Part shown: one piece after another, positions 28,041 to 36,598 of the stretch
How the letters are laid out: each line of letters opens with the position of its first letter
Numbering within the stretch: the stretch's first letter is position 1
NCBI RefSeq assembly: GCF_001547525.1
Contig: NZ_LNJP01000003.1
Span: 1,860,001-1,924,000, forward strand
Source: Burkholderia anthina
GTDB lineage: Bacteria; Pseudomonadota; Gammaproteobacteria; Burkholderiales; Burkholderiaceae
DNA: 64,000 bases
Direction of reading: 5' to 3'
Translations under genes and position numbers: made by a program
Notes under the pieces: model-generated
The model's database searches: none
What the model was told of the DNA's origin: nothing
What the model saw: only the letters and a program-made list of their open reading frames with translations

Positions 28041-29156
28041 ATGCTTACCGATCCAGCAAAGTATGGCGATGCCCACGGCGCGACGCCCGACCGGCTGCGC
28101 ACGGCCGCGTGGCTGCAGTACCTGATCGACCATCTCGACACGGCGGCCTGCGCGATGACCGCGAGCGACGCCGGCGACCCGCCCGTCGTCGCGTCGCACG
28201 CGCGACGTGCGGGAACTGGCGCGAGCCTCTCCCGCGAAGCGACCGCGGTCCTGCACCGGCTCGTCCCGTGGATCGCGACCGATGGCGGCGGCTGCGCATG
28301 CGACCCGGCCGATCCGCTCGGCGCGTGCTCGCACGTGCCTTCCGTCCGGCAACTCGCCGAAGCCGAACGTCGCTGCCCGGGCTCGCGTGCCGTATTCGAC
28401 ACCGCGCACGGCCTGATCGATGCCTGCGCATTCGACGATCCGGACGTCGGCTGGGCCGCGCTCGAACGGATTGCCGATGGCGTCGAATGCAGCGGCGAAG
28501 ACGCGGGCGCACGCCTCGCGAGCGAACCCGACGGGCAGCGCGACACACCCAATGCGAAGAACCTGAGAGACAGGCTCGCCGCGGTCGTGGCAACGAGCAC
28601 GGAAGCACCGACTCGTCCCGGCGCCGTCATCGACGCGATCGTGCTGCGCGCATGCGGCCCGCGCGACGACGCGGCGCGCATCGACGAGATGGCCGCATTC
28701 GCGATGTTTTCGGCAGAACTAGCCGCGGGCAACGGCGTTTCGGTTCAGGCGTACGGCGGCCGGCACAACCTCGTCGCGCGGGCGATCCGCACGCACCGCG
28801 CCGATCTTGCGTCGGTGGACGGGCTGTTCGCCGCGCTATCCGTGTGCCGGCTCGATCGACTGACAGGCGCCGGCAGTTTCTGGGCCTACTACCTGCTGGC
28901 GGGCGTCATGATCGCCGCGCCGGATACGGTGCGGGAAATCGGCCGCGGCTTCCATGGCGACACCTGGCCGGAATGGCTTGATCACGTCCTCGCGTGGCCG
29001 GCGGTCAGCCGCTTCGGGCCGAAGGAGGATGCGGCGTTCGAGCGCTTGCGCGATGCGATGAGCCTGACGTCGCGCAGGAACCCGATCGTGCGTGCGAAAC
29101 GGATGCGGGGCGTTTCCGTACCCCGGGCAGGCGGCGCAAGCGGGAAGACGCAATGA
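28041..29156 (+). CDS. Unrecognised 371-residue protein
   Basis: I do not recognise a family. The protein is alanine/aspartate-rich, has no signal peptide, and contains a cysteine-rich segment (GGGCACDPADPLGACSHVPS) and a tryptophan-rich C-terminal part (GSFWAYYLLAGVMIAAPDTVREIGRGFHGDTWPEWLDHVL). The C-terminal 40 residues are basic. I chose the ATG at 28041; a TTG at 28029 is in frame. Ribosome-binding is weak. It is convergent with betA, separated by a bidirectional hairpin. Real coding is supported by length and codon bias, not by homology. Confidence 0.55.
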   Translation: MLTDPAKYGDAHGATPDRLRTAAWLQYLIDHLDTAACAMTASDAGDPPVVASHARRAGTGASLSREATAVLHRLVPWIATDGGGCACDPADPLGACSHVPSVRQLAEAERRCPGSRAVFDTAHGLIDACAFDDPDVGWAALERIADGVECSGEDAGARLASEPDGQRDTPNAKNLRDRLAAVVATSTEAPTRPGAVIDAIVLRACGPRDDAARIDEMAAFAMFSAELAAGNGVSVQAYGGRHNLVARAIRTHRADLASVDGLFAALSVCRLDRLTGAGSFWAYYLLAGVMIAAPDTVREIGRGFHGDTWPEWLDHVLAWPAVSRFGPKEDAAFERLRDAMSLTSRRNPIVRAKRMRGVSVPRAGGASGKTQ

Positions 29157-29158
29157 AA

Positions 29159-29190
29159 CGCGGCTCGGGGCGAGAACGCCGCGAGCCGCG
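29159..29190. terminator. Bidirectional hairpin between convergent genes
   Basis: CGCGGCTCG and CGAGCCGCG (9 bp) enclose a 14-nt loop between the stops of the unknown gene and betA. No long T-run follows on either strand, so termination strength is uncertain. Confidence 0.5.
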
Positions 29191-29230
29191 GGGGAGGGTA
29201 TCGCGGCGCCCGGTGCGGGCGCTGGATCGA

Positions 29231-30931
29231 TCAGACGGTCTCGGGTTGCCGCACGGCCTTCGCGACATTGCGCGCCGGTGCGCCGTTCGCGACGAAGTAC
29301 GGCACGTCGACCCGCGCGAGCGGCGTGCGGCCGCGGATCTTGTCGGCGATCTTCTCGGCGATCATGATCGTCGGGGCGTTCAGGTTGCCGGTCGTGATGA
29401 TCGGCATGATCGACGCATCGACGACGCGCAGCCCGTCGAGCCCGTGCACGCGGCCTTCTTCATCGACCACCGCCATGTCGTCGTAACCCATCTTGCACGA
29501 GCACGACGGATGGAACGCGGTTTCCGCGCGGGCGCGCACGAATGCGTCGAGTTCCTTGTCGCTCTTGCAGTCGGCGCCCGGGTTCAGCTCGCGGCCGCGA
29601 TAGCGGTCGAGCGCGGGCTGCCGCATGATCTCGCGCGTCGCGCGGATCGCATCGCGGAACTCGCGCCAGTCGAGCGCTTCGGCCATGTAGTTGAACAGGA
29701 TGCTCGGGTGATCGTTCGGGTCGCGCGAGCGCAGCTTCACGCGGCCGCGGCTCGGCGAGCGCATCGAGCCGACGTGCGCCTGGAAGCCGTGCATCTCGAT
29801 CGCGTTCGAGCCGTTGTAGTTGATCGCCACCGGCAGGAAGTGATACTGGATGTTCGGCCACGGGTCGTCGTCGCGCGTGCGGATGAAGCCGCCCGCCTCG
29901 AAGTGGTTGCTCGCGCCGAGGCCCGTGCCGTTCAGCATCCATTCGAGGCCGATCTTCGGCTGGTTCCACCACTTGAGCGCCGGGTACAGCGAGACCGGCT
30001 CCTTGCACTCGTACTGGATGTACATCTCCAGGTGGTCCTGCAGATTCTGGCCGACGCCGGGCAGATCGAGCACGACGGGAATGTCGAGTTCCTTCAGCCA
30101 TGCGCCGGGGCCGACGCCCGAGCGCTGCAGCAGTTGCGGCGACGCGATCGCGCCGCTGCACACGAGCACTTCGCGGCGCGCATGCACGGTCGCGCGCTCG
30201 GTGCCGCGCAGGTACGTGACGCCCGACGCGCGCTTGCCGTCGAACAGGATGCGGTCGGCGAGCGCATGCGTGACGATCTCGAGGTTCGGCCGCATCTTCG
30301 CCTGGTCGAGGTAGCCGCGCGCGGTGCTCGCACGGCGGCCCTTCGGCGTGACGGTGCGGTCCATCGGCCCGAAGCCTTCCTGCTGATAGCCGTTCAGGTC
30401 GTCGGTGCGCGGATAGCCGGCCTGAACGCCCGCGTCGACCATCGCTTCGAACAGCGGGTTCACGCCCGGCTTGCTGGTCGTGACCGACACGGGGCCGCTG
30501 CCGCCGTGATAGTCGTTCGGGCCGACGTCGCGCGTCTCGGCTTTCTTGAAGTACGGCAGGCAGTCGAGATACGTCCAGTTCTCGAGGCCCTTGTGCGTCG
30601 ACCAGTTGTCGTAGTCGAGCGCGTTGCCGCGGATGTAGCACATCCCGTTGATCAGCGACGAGCCGCCGAGCCCCTTGCCGCGGCCGCATTCCATCCGGCG
30701 GTTGTCCATGTGCGGCTCGGGATCGGTCTCGTATGCCCAGTTGTAGCGGCGGCCCTGCAGCGGGTAGGCGAGGGCGGCCGGCATCTGCGTGCGGAAGTCG
30801 AAGCGGTAGTCGGGGCCGCCCGCTTCGAGCAGCAGCACCGTGACGTTCGGATCTTCCGTCAGGCGCGTCGCGAGCACGTTGCCCGCGGAACCTGCGCCGC
30901 AGATGATGTAGTCGTATTCGCGTGTCGTCAT
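29231..30931 (-). CDS. betA: Choline dehydrogenase
   Basis: This 566-residue flavoprotein of the GMC oxidoreductase family oxidises choline to betaine aldehyde at the membrane. It begins with the FAD-binding YDYIICGAGSAGNVLATRL. GMC signature 1 is in GRGKGLGGSSLINGMCYIRGN and the second in SGAIASPQLLQRSG. The catalytic pair is in TAFHPSCSCKMG and TTGNLNAPTIMIAEKIAD. The chosen ATG at 30931 follows AAGGAGA. It lies 16 bp downstream of betB, the last gene of betIBA. No betT transporter is in the window. Confidence 0.95.
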   Translation of the reverse strand: MTTREYDYIICGAGSAGNVLATRLTEDPNVTVLLLEAGGPDYRFDFRTQMPAALAYPLQGRRYNWAYETDPEPHMDNRRMECGRGKGLGGSSLINGMCYIRGNALDYDNWSTHKGLENWTYLDCLPYFKKAETRDVGPNDYHGGSGPVSVTTSKPGVNPLFEAMVDAGVQAGYPRTDDLNGYQQEGFGPMDRTVTPKGRRASTARGYLDQAKMRPNLEIVTHALADRILFDGKRASGVTYLRGTERATVHARREVLVCSGAIASPQLLQRSGVGPGAWLKELDIPVVLDLPGVGQNLQDHLEMYIQYECKEPVSLYPALKWWNQPKIGLEWMLNGTGLGASNHFEAGGFIRTRDDDPWPNIQYHFLPVAINYNGSNAIEMHGFQAHVGSMRSPSRGRVKLRSRDPNDHPSILFNYMAEALDWREFRDAIRATREIMRQPALDRYRGRELNPGADCKSDKELDAFVRARAETAFHPSCSCKMGYDDMAVVDEEGRVHGLDGLRVVDASIMPIITTGNLNAPTIMIAEKIADKIRGRTPLARVDVPYFVANGAPARNVAKAVRQPETV

Positions 30932-30947
30932 GACGGCTCTCCTTGTA

Positions 30948-32417
30948 TTAGAACACCGGGTTGTAGCGGCCGAGCTCGACCTGCACCGACTTGATTCGAG
31001 TGTAGTGCTCGAGCGTCGTGATGCCGTTCTCGCGTCCGACACCCGATTGCTTGTATCCGCCAACCGGCATCTCGGCCGGCGATTCGCCCCACGTGTTGAT
31101 CCAGCAGATGCCCGCTTCGAGGCGATGGATCGTGCGGTGCGCGCGTGACAGGTTCTCGGTCACGACACCGGCCGCGAGGCCATAGTGCGTGTCGTTCGCA
31201 CGGGCGATCACTTCGTCCTCCGATTCGAAATCGAGGATGCTCATCACCGGCCCGAAGATTTCCTCGCGCACGATCTTCATGTCGTCGCGGCAATCGCCGA
31301 ACACGGTCGGGGCGACGTACTGGCCGTTCGCGAAGTGGCCGTCGGTCAGCCGCGTGCCGCCCGCGAGCAGCTTCGCGCCTTCGGCCTTGCCGCTTTCGAT
31401 GAAGCCGAGCACCTTGTCGAGCTGCGCGGCCGACACGAGCGGGCCGAAGTTGGTGTCGGCGTCGGTCGGCTTGCCGACGCGGATGCGCTTCACGCGTTCG
31501 AGCACCTTCTGCGTGAACGCGTCCTTGATCGAGCGGTGCACGAACACGCGCGTGCCGTTCGTGCAGACCTGGCCCGAGCTGAAGAAGTTGGCGGTTACCG
31601 CGATGTCGGCCGCGCGGTCGAGGTCCGCATCGTCGAACACGATCAGCGGCGACTTGCCGCCGAGCTCCATCGTCACTTCCTTCAGCGACGATGCGCCGGC
31701 GAGCGACATCACCTTCTTGCCGGTTTCGACGCCGCCGGTGAACGACACCTTCGCGATGTCCGGATGGCCGGTGAGCAGCGCGCCGACCGAGCCGTCGCCC
31801 TGCACGACGTTGAACACGCCGGCCGGCACGCCGGCTTCCGTATAGATTTCCGCGAGCTTCAGCGCGGTCAGCGGCGTGACTTCGCTCGGCTTGAACACCA
31901 TCGCGTTGCCGGCCGCGAGCGCGGGCGCCGTCTTCCAGCAGGCGATCTGGATCGGGTAGTTCCATGCGCCGATGCCCGCGCACACGCCGAGCGGTTCGCG
32001 GCGCGTGTACACGAACGACTCGGCGCGCAGCGGTACCTGCAGCCCTTCGATCGCGGTCGCGAGGCCCGCGTAGTACTCGATCACGTCGGCGCCGGTGACG
32101 ATGTCGACCGCGAGCGTCTCGCCGATCGGCTTGCCGGTGTCGCGCGTTTCGATCGCCGCGAGCTCGTCGTTGCGCTCGCGCAGCAGGTCGACCGCGCGGC
32201 GCAGGATGCGCGAGCGCTGCATCGCGGTCATCGCCGCCCATTCGCGCTGGCCTTCCCGCGCGGACGCAACGGCGCGGTCGACGTCGGCCGCGCTCGCCTG
32301 CTGCACCTGCGCGAGCAACTCGCCGGTGGCCGGGTCGAAGGTGTCGAAAGTCTTGCCGCTGGTGGCGTCGACGTAACCGCCGCCGATGTAGAGGCGCTGC
32401 AAACCGTATACGGACAT
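30948..32417 (-). CDS. betB: Betaine aldehyde dehydrogenase
   Basis: This 489-residue NAD(P)-dependent aldehyde dehydrogenase converts betaine aldehyde to glycine betaine. It shows PWNYP-like AWNYPIQIACWK, the glycine motif SFTGGVETGKKV, the catalytic-glutamate motif MELGGKSPLIVF and the catalytic cysteine in FFSSGQVCTNGTRVFV. The C-terminus has GGYKQSGVGRENG. CAGGAG precedes the ATG at 32417. It sits between betI and betA in one operon. Confidence 0.95.
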   Translation of the reverse strand: MSVYGLQRLYIGGGYVDATSGKTFDTFDPATGELLAQVQQASAADVDRAVASAREGQREWAAMTAMQRSRILRRAVDLLRERNDELAAIETRDTGKPIGETLAVDIVTGADVIEYYAGLATAIEGLQVPLRAESFVYTRREPLGVCAGIGAWNYPIQIACWKTAPALAAGNAMVFKPSEVTPLTALKLAEIYTEAGVPAGVFNVVQGDGSVGALLTGHPDIAKVSFTGGVETGKKVMSLAGASSLKEVTMELGGKSPLIVFDDADLDRAADIAVTANFFSSGQVCTNGTRVFVHRSIKDAFTQKVLERVKRIRVGKPTDADTNFGPLVSAAQLDKVLGFIESGKAEGAKLLAGGTRLTDGHFANGQYVAPTVFGDCRDDMKIVREEIFGPVMSILDFESEDEVIARANDTHYGLAAGVVTENLSRAHRTIHRLEAGICWINTWGESPAEMPVGGYKQSGVGRENGITTLEHYTRIKSVQVELGRYNPVF

Positions 32418-32449
32418 GAGGATCTCCTGGTAGGCGACTGCGTGGCGCG

Positions 32450-33034
32450 TCAGTTGGACGCGAGCAGCAGGTCGATGTAATCGTGGGCGAGCTTCAATGT
32501 GGCTCGGGTGTCGATCGGGCCGCCGGCAAGCGCGCCGCGCAGCCACAGGCCGTCGATCAGCGCGGCGAGGCCGCTGGCGGCTTCGCGCGCTTTCGTGCGC
32601 GGCAATGCCTTGGCGAATTCGGCGCACAGGTTCGAATGGAGGCGCCGCGTGTTGACGTGCTGCAGCCGCTTGAGCATCGGGTCGTGCATGCTCTGCGACC
32701 AGAACGCGAGCCATGTCTTCATCACAGGCGCGCTGACCTGCGTGTCGTCGAAGTTCGCGGCGACGACGGCACGCAACCGGGAACGCGGGTCCTTGCGTGC
32801 GGCGGCGCGGCGGCGCGTGGTGGCCGACCACAGGTCGCGCAGCACGTGCCGCATCGTCGCTTCGAGCAGGCCGTCCTTGTCGCCGAAGTAATGGCTGACG
32901 ATGCCCGTCGAGATGTTCGCGCGTTGCGCGACCGATGCGAGCGTCGTGCCGGGCAGGCCCGCTTCGTCGATCGAGCGCAGCGTGGCATCGATCAACTGGG
33001 CGCGGCGTATCTCCCGCATTCCGACTTTCGGCAT
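32450..33034 (-). CDS. betI: BetI, TetR-family choline-responsive repressor
   Basis: This 194-residue TetR-type regulator has N-terminal helix-turn-helix LASVAQRANISTGIVSHYFGDKDGLLEATMRHV, the sequence typical of BetI. The C-terminal domain should bind choline and release repression. GGGGAG precedes the ATG at 33034. A palindrome 61 bp further upstream is its likely operator. It is the first gene of the operon, so it is autoregulated. Confidence 0.95.
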   Translation of the reverse strand: MPKVGMREIRRAQLIDATLRSIDEAGLPGTTLASVAQRANISTGIVSHYFGDKDGLLEATMRHVLRDLWSATTRRRAAARKDPRSRLRAVVAANFDDTQVSAPVMKTWLAFWSQSMHDPMLKRLQHVNTRRLHSNLCAEFAKALPRTKAREAASGLAALIDGLWLRGALAGGPIDTRATLKLAHDYIDLLLASN

Positions 33035-33094
33035 CGCGACTCCCCTTCGCCCGGACGGGCCGTTCATGGAAGTCGAGAGCTTAGCGGTTTTTTA

Positions 33095-33110
33095 TTGATT
33101 GTTCAATCAA
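33095..33110. promoter_or_regulatory. Probable BetI operator
   Basis: TTGATTG-TT-CAATCAA is a 16-bp palindrome in the T-rich promoter region of betI. Known BetI sites are short AT-rich palindromes with TTGA/TCAA ends, so the fit is good. Confidence 0.65.
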
Positions 33111-33758
33111 CAAAAAATCGGGGCTGAACGGCGGGCCGTGTTCCAAACGGAACGACGCGTCACGCCCGGAGCCATGTGCGAGTGCGGAAAAACGCATTGA
33201 AAGAAGGTTAATTAAGTTTGAATCTGTTTAAAACGGGACGTGTAAAAATGATGCAATGCGGAGGACCGTTTCTGCGCTCGATTTCATTACAAGGCGAAAG
33301 AATGTCGAGGTCTGTAATATTATTCACGATGTGAAATTGACAAATCGGATTGCGAATGTTTGCGGTTTTGTGAAAGCCGTTTTAATTCGGCGATTTAAAC
33401 TCAATAAGTAATTGAAAAGTAAGTACAAATGTCAATTTTTCTGCGCTATGGAGCGTTACGCGCAAACGATTGCGAATCGTCCTCGGATGGATTCCGCATA
33501 CCATAGAAATCGATAAATCAATTTGAATTCCGCGTATTTCATGGTCGAGTAGAGGGATTTTTGGAATGACTTGAGTGGGCAATGTCGACCGTATTAGTAT
33601 GGCGCCGCACCACGAGGAATGAATGGCGCCGCGCGCGATTGCCGCGGTGCGTCGGCAATCGCGCGCGTCGATATCGATCGCGCACGGACCCGGCGCCGGC
33701 CATTGTGCACCTGCAGCATGCCGCGACGTCGAGACGCCGCACTCACCGGAGAACGACG
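33111..33758. other. AT-rich intergenic region between betI and rhlA
   Basis: From about 33180 to 33600 the sequence is strikingly AT-rich for this genome. No frame there looks like a real gene. It contains a small inverted repeat (ACGATT-GCG-AATCGT, 33466-33480) and probably the rhl promoter. I saw no clear lux/cep box. Confidence 0.55.
33631..33666 (+). promoter_or_regulatory. Hairpin in the rhlA leader
   Basis: GCGCGCGATTGCCG and its exact complement (14 bp) enclose an 8-nt loop, ending 92 bp before the rhlA start. It has no T-run. It may control leader stability or act as an operator, and a duplicated ATGGCGCCGC flanks it on the left. Confidence 0.55.
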
Positions 33759-34661
33759 ATGCCGACCGAAAAACACGTGGTCCCGCTGCCGAATGGTCTG
33801 AAGGTCTACGTCGAACGGAACGTGTTCGACCCGGCCTTCGACACGGCGATGCTCGTCAACGGCGCGCTCGCGACGACCGCGTCGTTCGGCCAGACCGTCC
33901 AGTATCTCGGCGAGCGGATGAACACGATCTGCTTCGATTTGCCGTATGCGGGGCAGTCGCGGCAGCACAACCCCGGCTGCTCCATCCTGACCAAGGACGA
34001 CGAAGCCGCGATCCTTCAGTACCTGGTCGAGCGCTTCGCGCCGGCGTTCCTCGTGTCGGTGTCGTGGGGCGGCGTCGCGTCGCTGTTCGCGCTCGCGCGC
34101 GGCTGCCCGAGCGTGCGGCGCGCGGCGATCTGTTCGTTCTCGCCGTTCCTGAACGACGCGATGGTGGACTACGTGACGCGCGCCCGCGACCACATCGCGG
34201 CCGGCGAGAACCTGAAGGCCGCGCAGTTGCTGAACGACACCGTCGGCCGCTATCTGCCGCGCATCATGAAGCTGTACAACTACCGGTATCTCACGCGCCT
34301 GCCGCGCGACGAGCAGGACCAGGTCGCGTTCCACGTCGACCAGATCCTGTCGCTGCAGCCCGAGCGCTATTTCAGCGAGTTCGCGAACATCGGCTGCGAG
34401 CTGCTGTTCCTGAACGGCGAGCGCGACGAATACACGACGCCGGCCGACGTGCGGCAACTCGGCGCGCACGTGGCGCGCGCGCGGTTCGCGACGGTGCCGG
34501 ACGCGGGCCACTTCCTCGACATCGAAGGCCGGGCGCAGCGCGAGTCCACCCGTACCGCGCTGCTCGATTTCTTCTGCGGCGAGGCATCTGCCGCGGCCGG
34601 CGTCGCACGTGCCGCCGCGCACGCGTGCGTGCCCGCGCCGATGCATGCGCTTTCGTCGTGA
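33759..34661 (+). CDS. rhlA: RhlA, 3-(3-hydroxyalkanoyloxy)alkanoate synthase
   Basis: This 300-residue alpha/beta-hydrolase-fold enzyme esterifies two hydroxyacyl-ACP chains to give the lipid part of rhamnolipids. It has the RhlA pattern MLVNGALATTASFGQTVQYL, ICFDLPYAGQS, the nucleophile serine in FLVSVSWGGVASL, the acid in LFLNGERDEYTT and the histidine in DAGHFLDIEGR. Length equals that of the Pseudomonas protein. GGAG lies 8 nt before the ATG at 33759. It opens the rhl operon; rhlB, rhlC and an exporter follow, which makes the assignment firm. Confidence 0.93.
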   Translation: MPTEKHVVPLPNGLKVYVERNVFDPAFDTAMLVNGALATTASFGQTVQYLGERMNTICFDLPYAGQSRQHNPGCSILTKDDEAAILQYLVERFAPAFLVSVSWGGVASLFALARGCPSVRRAAICSFSPFLNDAMVDYVTRARDHIAAGENLKAAQLLNDTVGRYLPRIMKLYNYRYLTRLPRDEQDQVAFHVDQILSLQPERYFSEFANIGCELLFLNGERDEYTTPADVRQLGAHVARARFATVPDAGHFLDIEGRAQRESTRTALLDFFCGEASAAAGVARAAAHACVPAPMHALSS

Positions 34662-34728
34662 CGCCATCCGTCGTGCAGCGGGCGCGTCCCGCGCATCCGA
34701 ATTCCCATCCCAACGAGGCAGGCCAGCC

Positions 34729-35298
34729 GTGAATATCGTTCAGACCATCGCCATCGTCGTTCCGTGGGCCGCGTGGCTCGCGTACTGGATCGCCACGTCG
34801 CAGGGCGTCAAGACCACCGTGCGCAAGGAGGCGTCGCGCTCGCGCACGCTGCAGTCGATTCCGCTGATCGTCGGTGGCGCGTTGATCATCCTGCCCGATC
34901 CGTCGTGGCACGCGCTCGCGCCCGACTGGCAGCGCTTCGGGCTGCAGGCGCAGTGCGGGCTCGCGGTGCTGGTGGCCGGCCTGCTGTTTTCGGTATGGGC
35001 GCGGCTGCACCTCGGCACGAACTGGAGCGTGTCGGTCACGCTGAAGGAAAACCACGAACTCGTCCGTACGGGGCCGTATGCGCTCGTGCGTCACCCGATC
35101 TACACCGGCTGCCTGATCGCGCTGGTCGGCGCCGCGTTGATCGGCGGCGAATGGCGCGGCGCGATCGGCGTGCTGCTGGTGTTCGCGTCGCTCGCGTACA
35201 AGGTGCGCGTCGAGGAGAGCTGGCTGACCGGGCATTTCGGGCCGGCCTATACGCAGTACCGCCGCGAGGTCGCGGCGCTGATCCCCGGCTTCTACTGA
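34729..35298 (+). CDS. Isoprenylcysteine-type carboxyl methyltransferase inside the rhl operon
   Basis: This 189-residue membrane methyltransferase of the ICMT/PEMT-like family has four to five hydrophobic segments. The conserved end is ENHELVRTGPYALVRHPIYTGCLIALVGAALIGGEW, then YKVRVEESWLTGHFGPAYTQYRREV, where RHPIYTG and EE..L...FG.AY..Y are the family signature. It uses S-adenosylmethionine to methylate carboxyl groups of lipophilic substrates. The start is GTG at 34729 with GAGG upstream. Between rhlA and rhlB it may methylate a rhamnolipid or hydroxyalkanoate carboxylate (inference). Confidence 0.85.
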   Translation: MNIVQTIAIVVPWAAWLAYWIATSQGVKTTVRKEASRSRTLQSIPLIVGGALIILPDPSWHALAPDWQRFGLQAQCGLAVLVAGLLFSVWARLHLGTNWSVSVTLKENHELVRTGPYALVRHPIYTGCLIALVGAALIGGEWRGAIGVLLVFASLAYKVRVEESWLTGHFGPAYTQYRREVAALIPGFY

Positions 35299-35314
35299 CC
35301 CCGCGAGGCGCGCG

Positions 35315-36598
35315 ATGGCGAAGATGATCGTGACCGCGATCGGTTCGGCGGGCGACGTGCATCCGCTGCTCGGCATCGCGCGCACGCTCGCCGCGCGCGG
35401 CCACGAGGTCGTGTTCTGCACGCATGCGCCGTTCGAGGCGGCCGTGCGCCGCTGCGGCTTCGCGTTCGTGCCGGTCGGCACCGCGGCCGACTACGACGCG
35501 GCGATGGCGAACCCGGCGCTGTGGGATCCGCGGACGTCGTTCCGCACGCTGTGGCAGGTGATCGCGCCGACGCTGCGCCCGCATTACGACACGCTGCGCG
35601 CGCTGACCGATGCCGACACGGTGCTGGTCGGCACGCTGTGGGCGTTCTCCGCGCGCTTCATGCAGGAGCTGCACGGCACGCCGTACGTGTCGGTGCAGGT
35701 GTCGCCGTCGACGCTGCTGTCCGCGCATGCACCGCCGACCCACCCGCGCCTGACAATACCCGCGCGCTGGCCGTTGCCGGTGAAGTCGGCGCTGATGACG
35801 CTGATCGAGCGCCAGGTGCTGGACCGCGTGTGCGGCCCGGCGCTCGACGCGGTGCGCCGCGGGCTCGGGCTGGCGCCCGCGCGGCGCGTGCTCGGCCGCT
35901 GGCTGCATTCGACCGACGGCGTGCTGTGTCTGTTTCCCGGCTGGTTCGCGCCGCCGCAGCCCGACTGGCCGTCGAATCATCTGCAAAGCGGTTTTCCGCT
36001 GTTCAACGATATCGCGACACCCGACGACGATGTGGCACTCGATGCGTTTCTCGCGGCCGGCGAAGCCCCGGTCGTGTTCACGGCCGGTTCGACGCTCGTC
36101 GATCATGCGGCCTATGCGCGCGCGGTGGCGCAGGCGCTGCGCGCGACCGGCGCGCGCGGGATCCTGCTGACGCCGCACGATGCGGCGCAGGACGGCGACC
36201 GGCTGCTCGCGCGCCGCTTCGTGCCGATGCGCACGCTGCTGCCGCGTTGCCGCGCGCTCGTGCATCACGGCGGGATCGGCACGGCGGCGCTCGCGTGCGA
36301 AGCCGGCATCGTGCAGGTCGTCACGCCGTTCGCGCACGATCAGTTCGACAACGCGCAACGCGTCGTCGCGAACGGCTGCGGCGTGCGTGTCGACGGCCCG
36401 CTCGACGGCGCGCGGCTCGGCGCGGCGCTCGCGCGCGTGCTCGACGAACCCGCGTTCGCGGTGCATGCGGAGCGCACGCGTGCGCTGCTCGCGGCCGCGC
36501 CGGACGGCTGCGGCGCGGCCGCCGATTTCATCGAACGGTTCGTGCCGAAGCGCGGACGAGCGGCCGCGCGGGCCGATGTCGCGGTGGCCGGCGCATGA
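35315..36598 (+). CDS. rhlB: RhlB, rhamnosyltransferase 1
   Basis: This 427-residue GT-B glycosyltransferase (GT1 type) joins dTDP-L-rhamnose to the hydroxyalkanoate to give mono-rhamnolipid. The N-terminus MAKMIVTAIGSAGDVHPLLGIARTLAARGHEV and the donor-site motif RFVPMRTLLPRCRALVHHGGIGTAALACEAGIVQVVTPFAHDQFDNAQRV are typical. It starts 16 bp after the methyltransferase and overlaps the MFS gene by 4 nt. Confidence 0.92.
   Translation: MAKMIVTAIGSAGDVHPLLGIARTLAARGHEVVFCTHAPFEAAVRRCGFAFVPVGTAADYDAAMANPALWDPRTSFRTLWQVIAPTLRPHYDTLRALTDADTVLVGTLWAFSARFMQELHGTPYVSVQVSPSTLLSAHAPPTHPRLTIPARWPLPVKSALMTLIERQVLDRVCGPALDAVRRGLGLAPARRVLGRWLHSTDGVLCLFPGWFAPPQPDWPSNHLQSGFPLFNDIATPDDDVALDAFLAAGEAPVVFTAGSTLVDHAAYARAVAQALRATGARGILLTPHDAAQDGDRLLARRFVPMRTLLPRCRALVHHGGIGTAALACEAGIVQVVTPFAHDQFDNAQRVVANGCGVRVDGPLDGARLGAALARVLDEPAFAVHAERTRALLAAAPDGCGAAADFIERFVPKRGRAAARADVAVAGA

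Noticed and set aside
33382..33582. 66-codon frame in the AT-rich region before rhlA
   Set aside because: No ribosome-binding site, no recognisable product. It is probably chance in AT-rich DNA.
33180..33600. lux/cep box for quorum-sensing control of rhlA
   Set aside because: No CTG-N10-CAG type palindrome of the right form was found.
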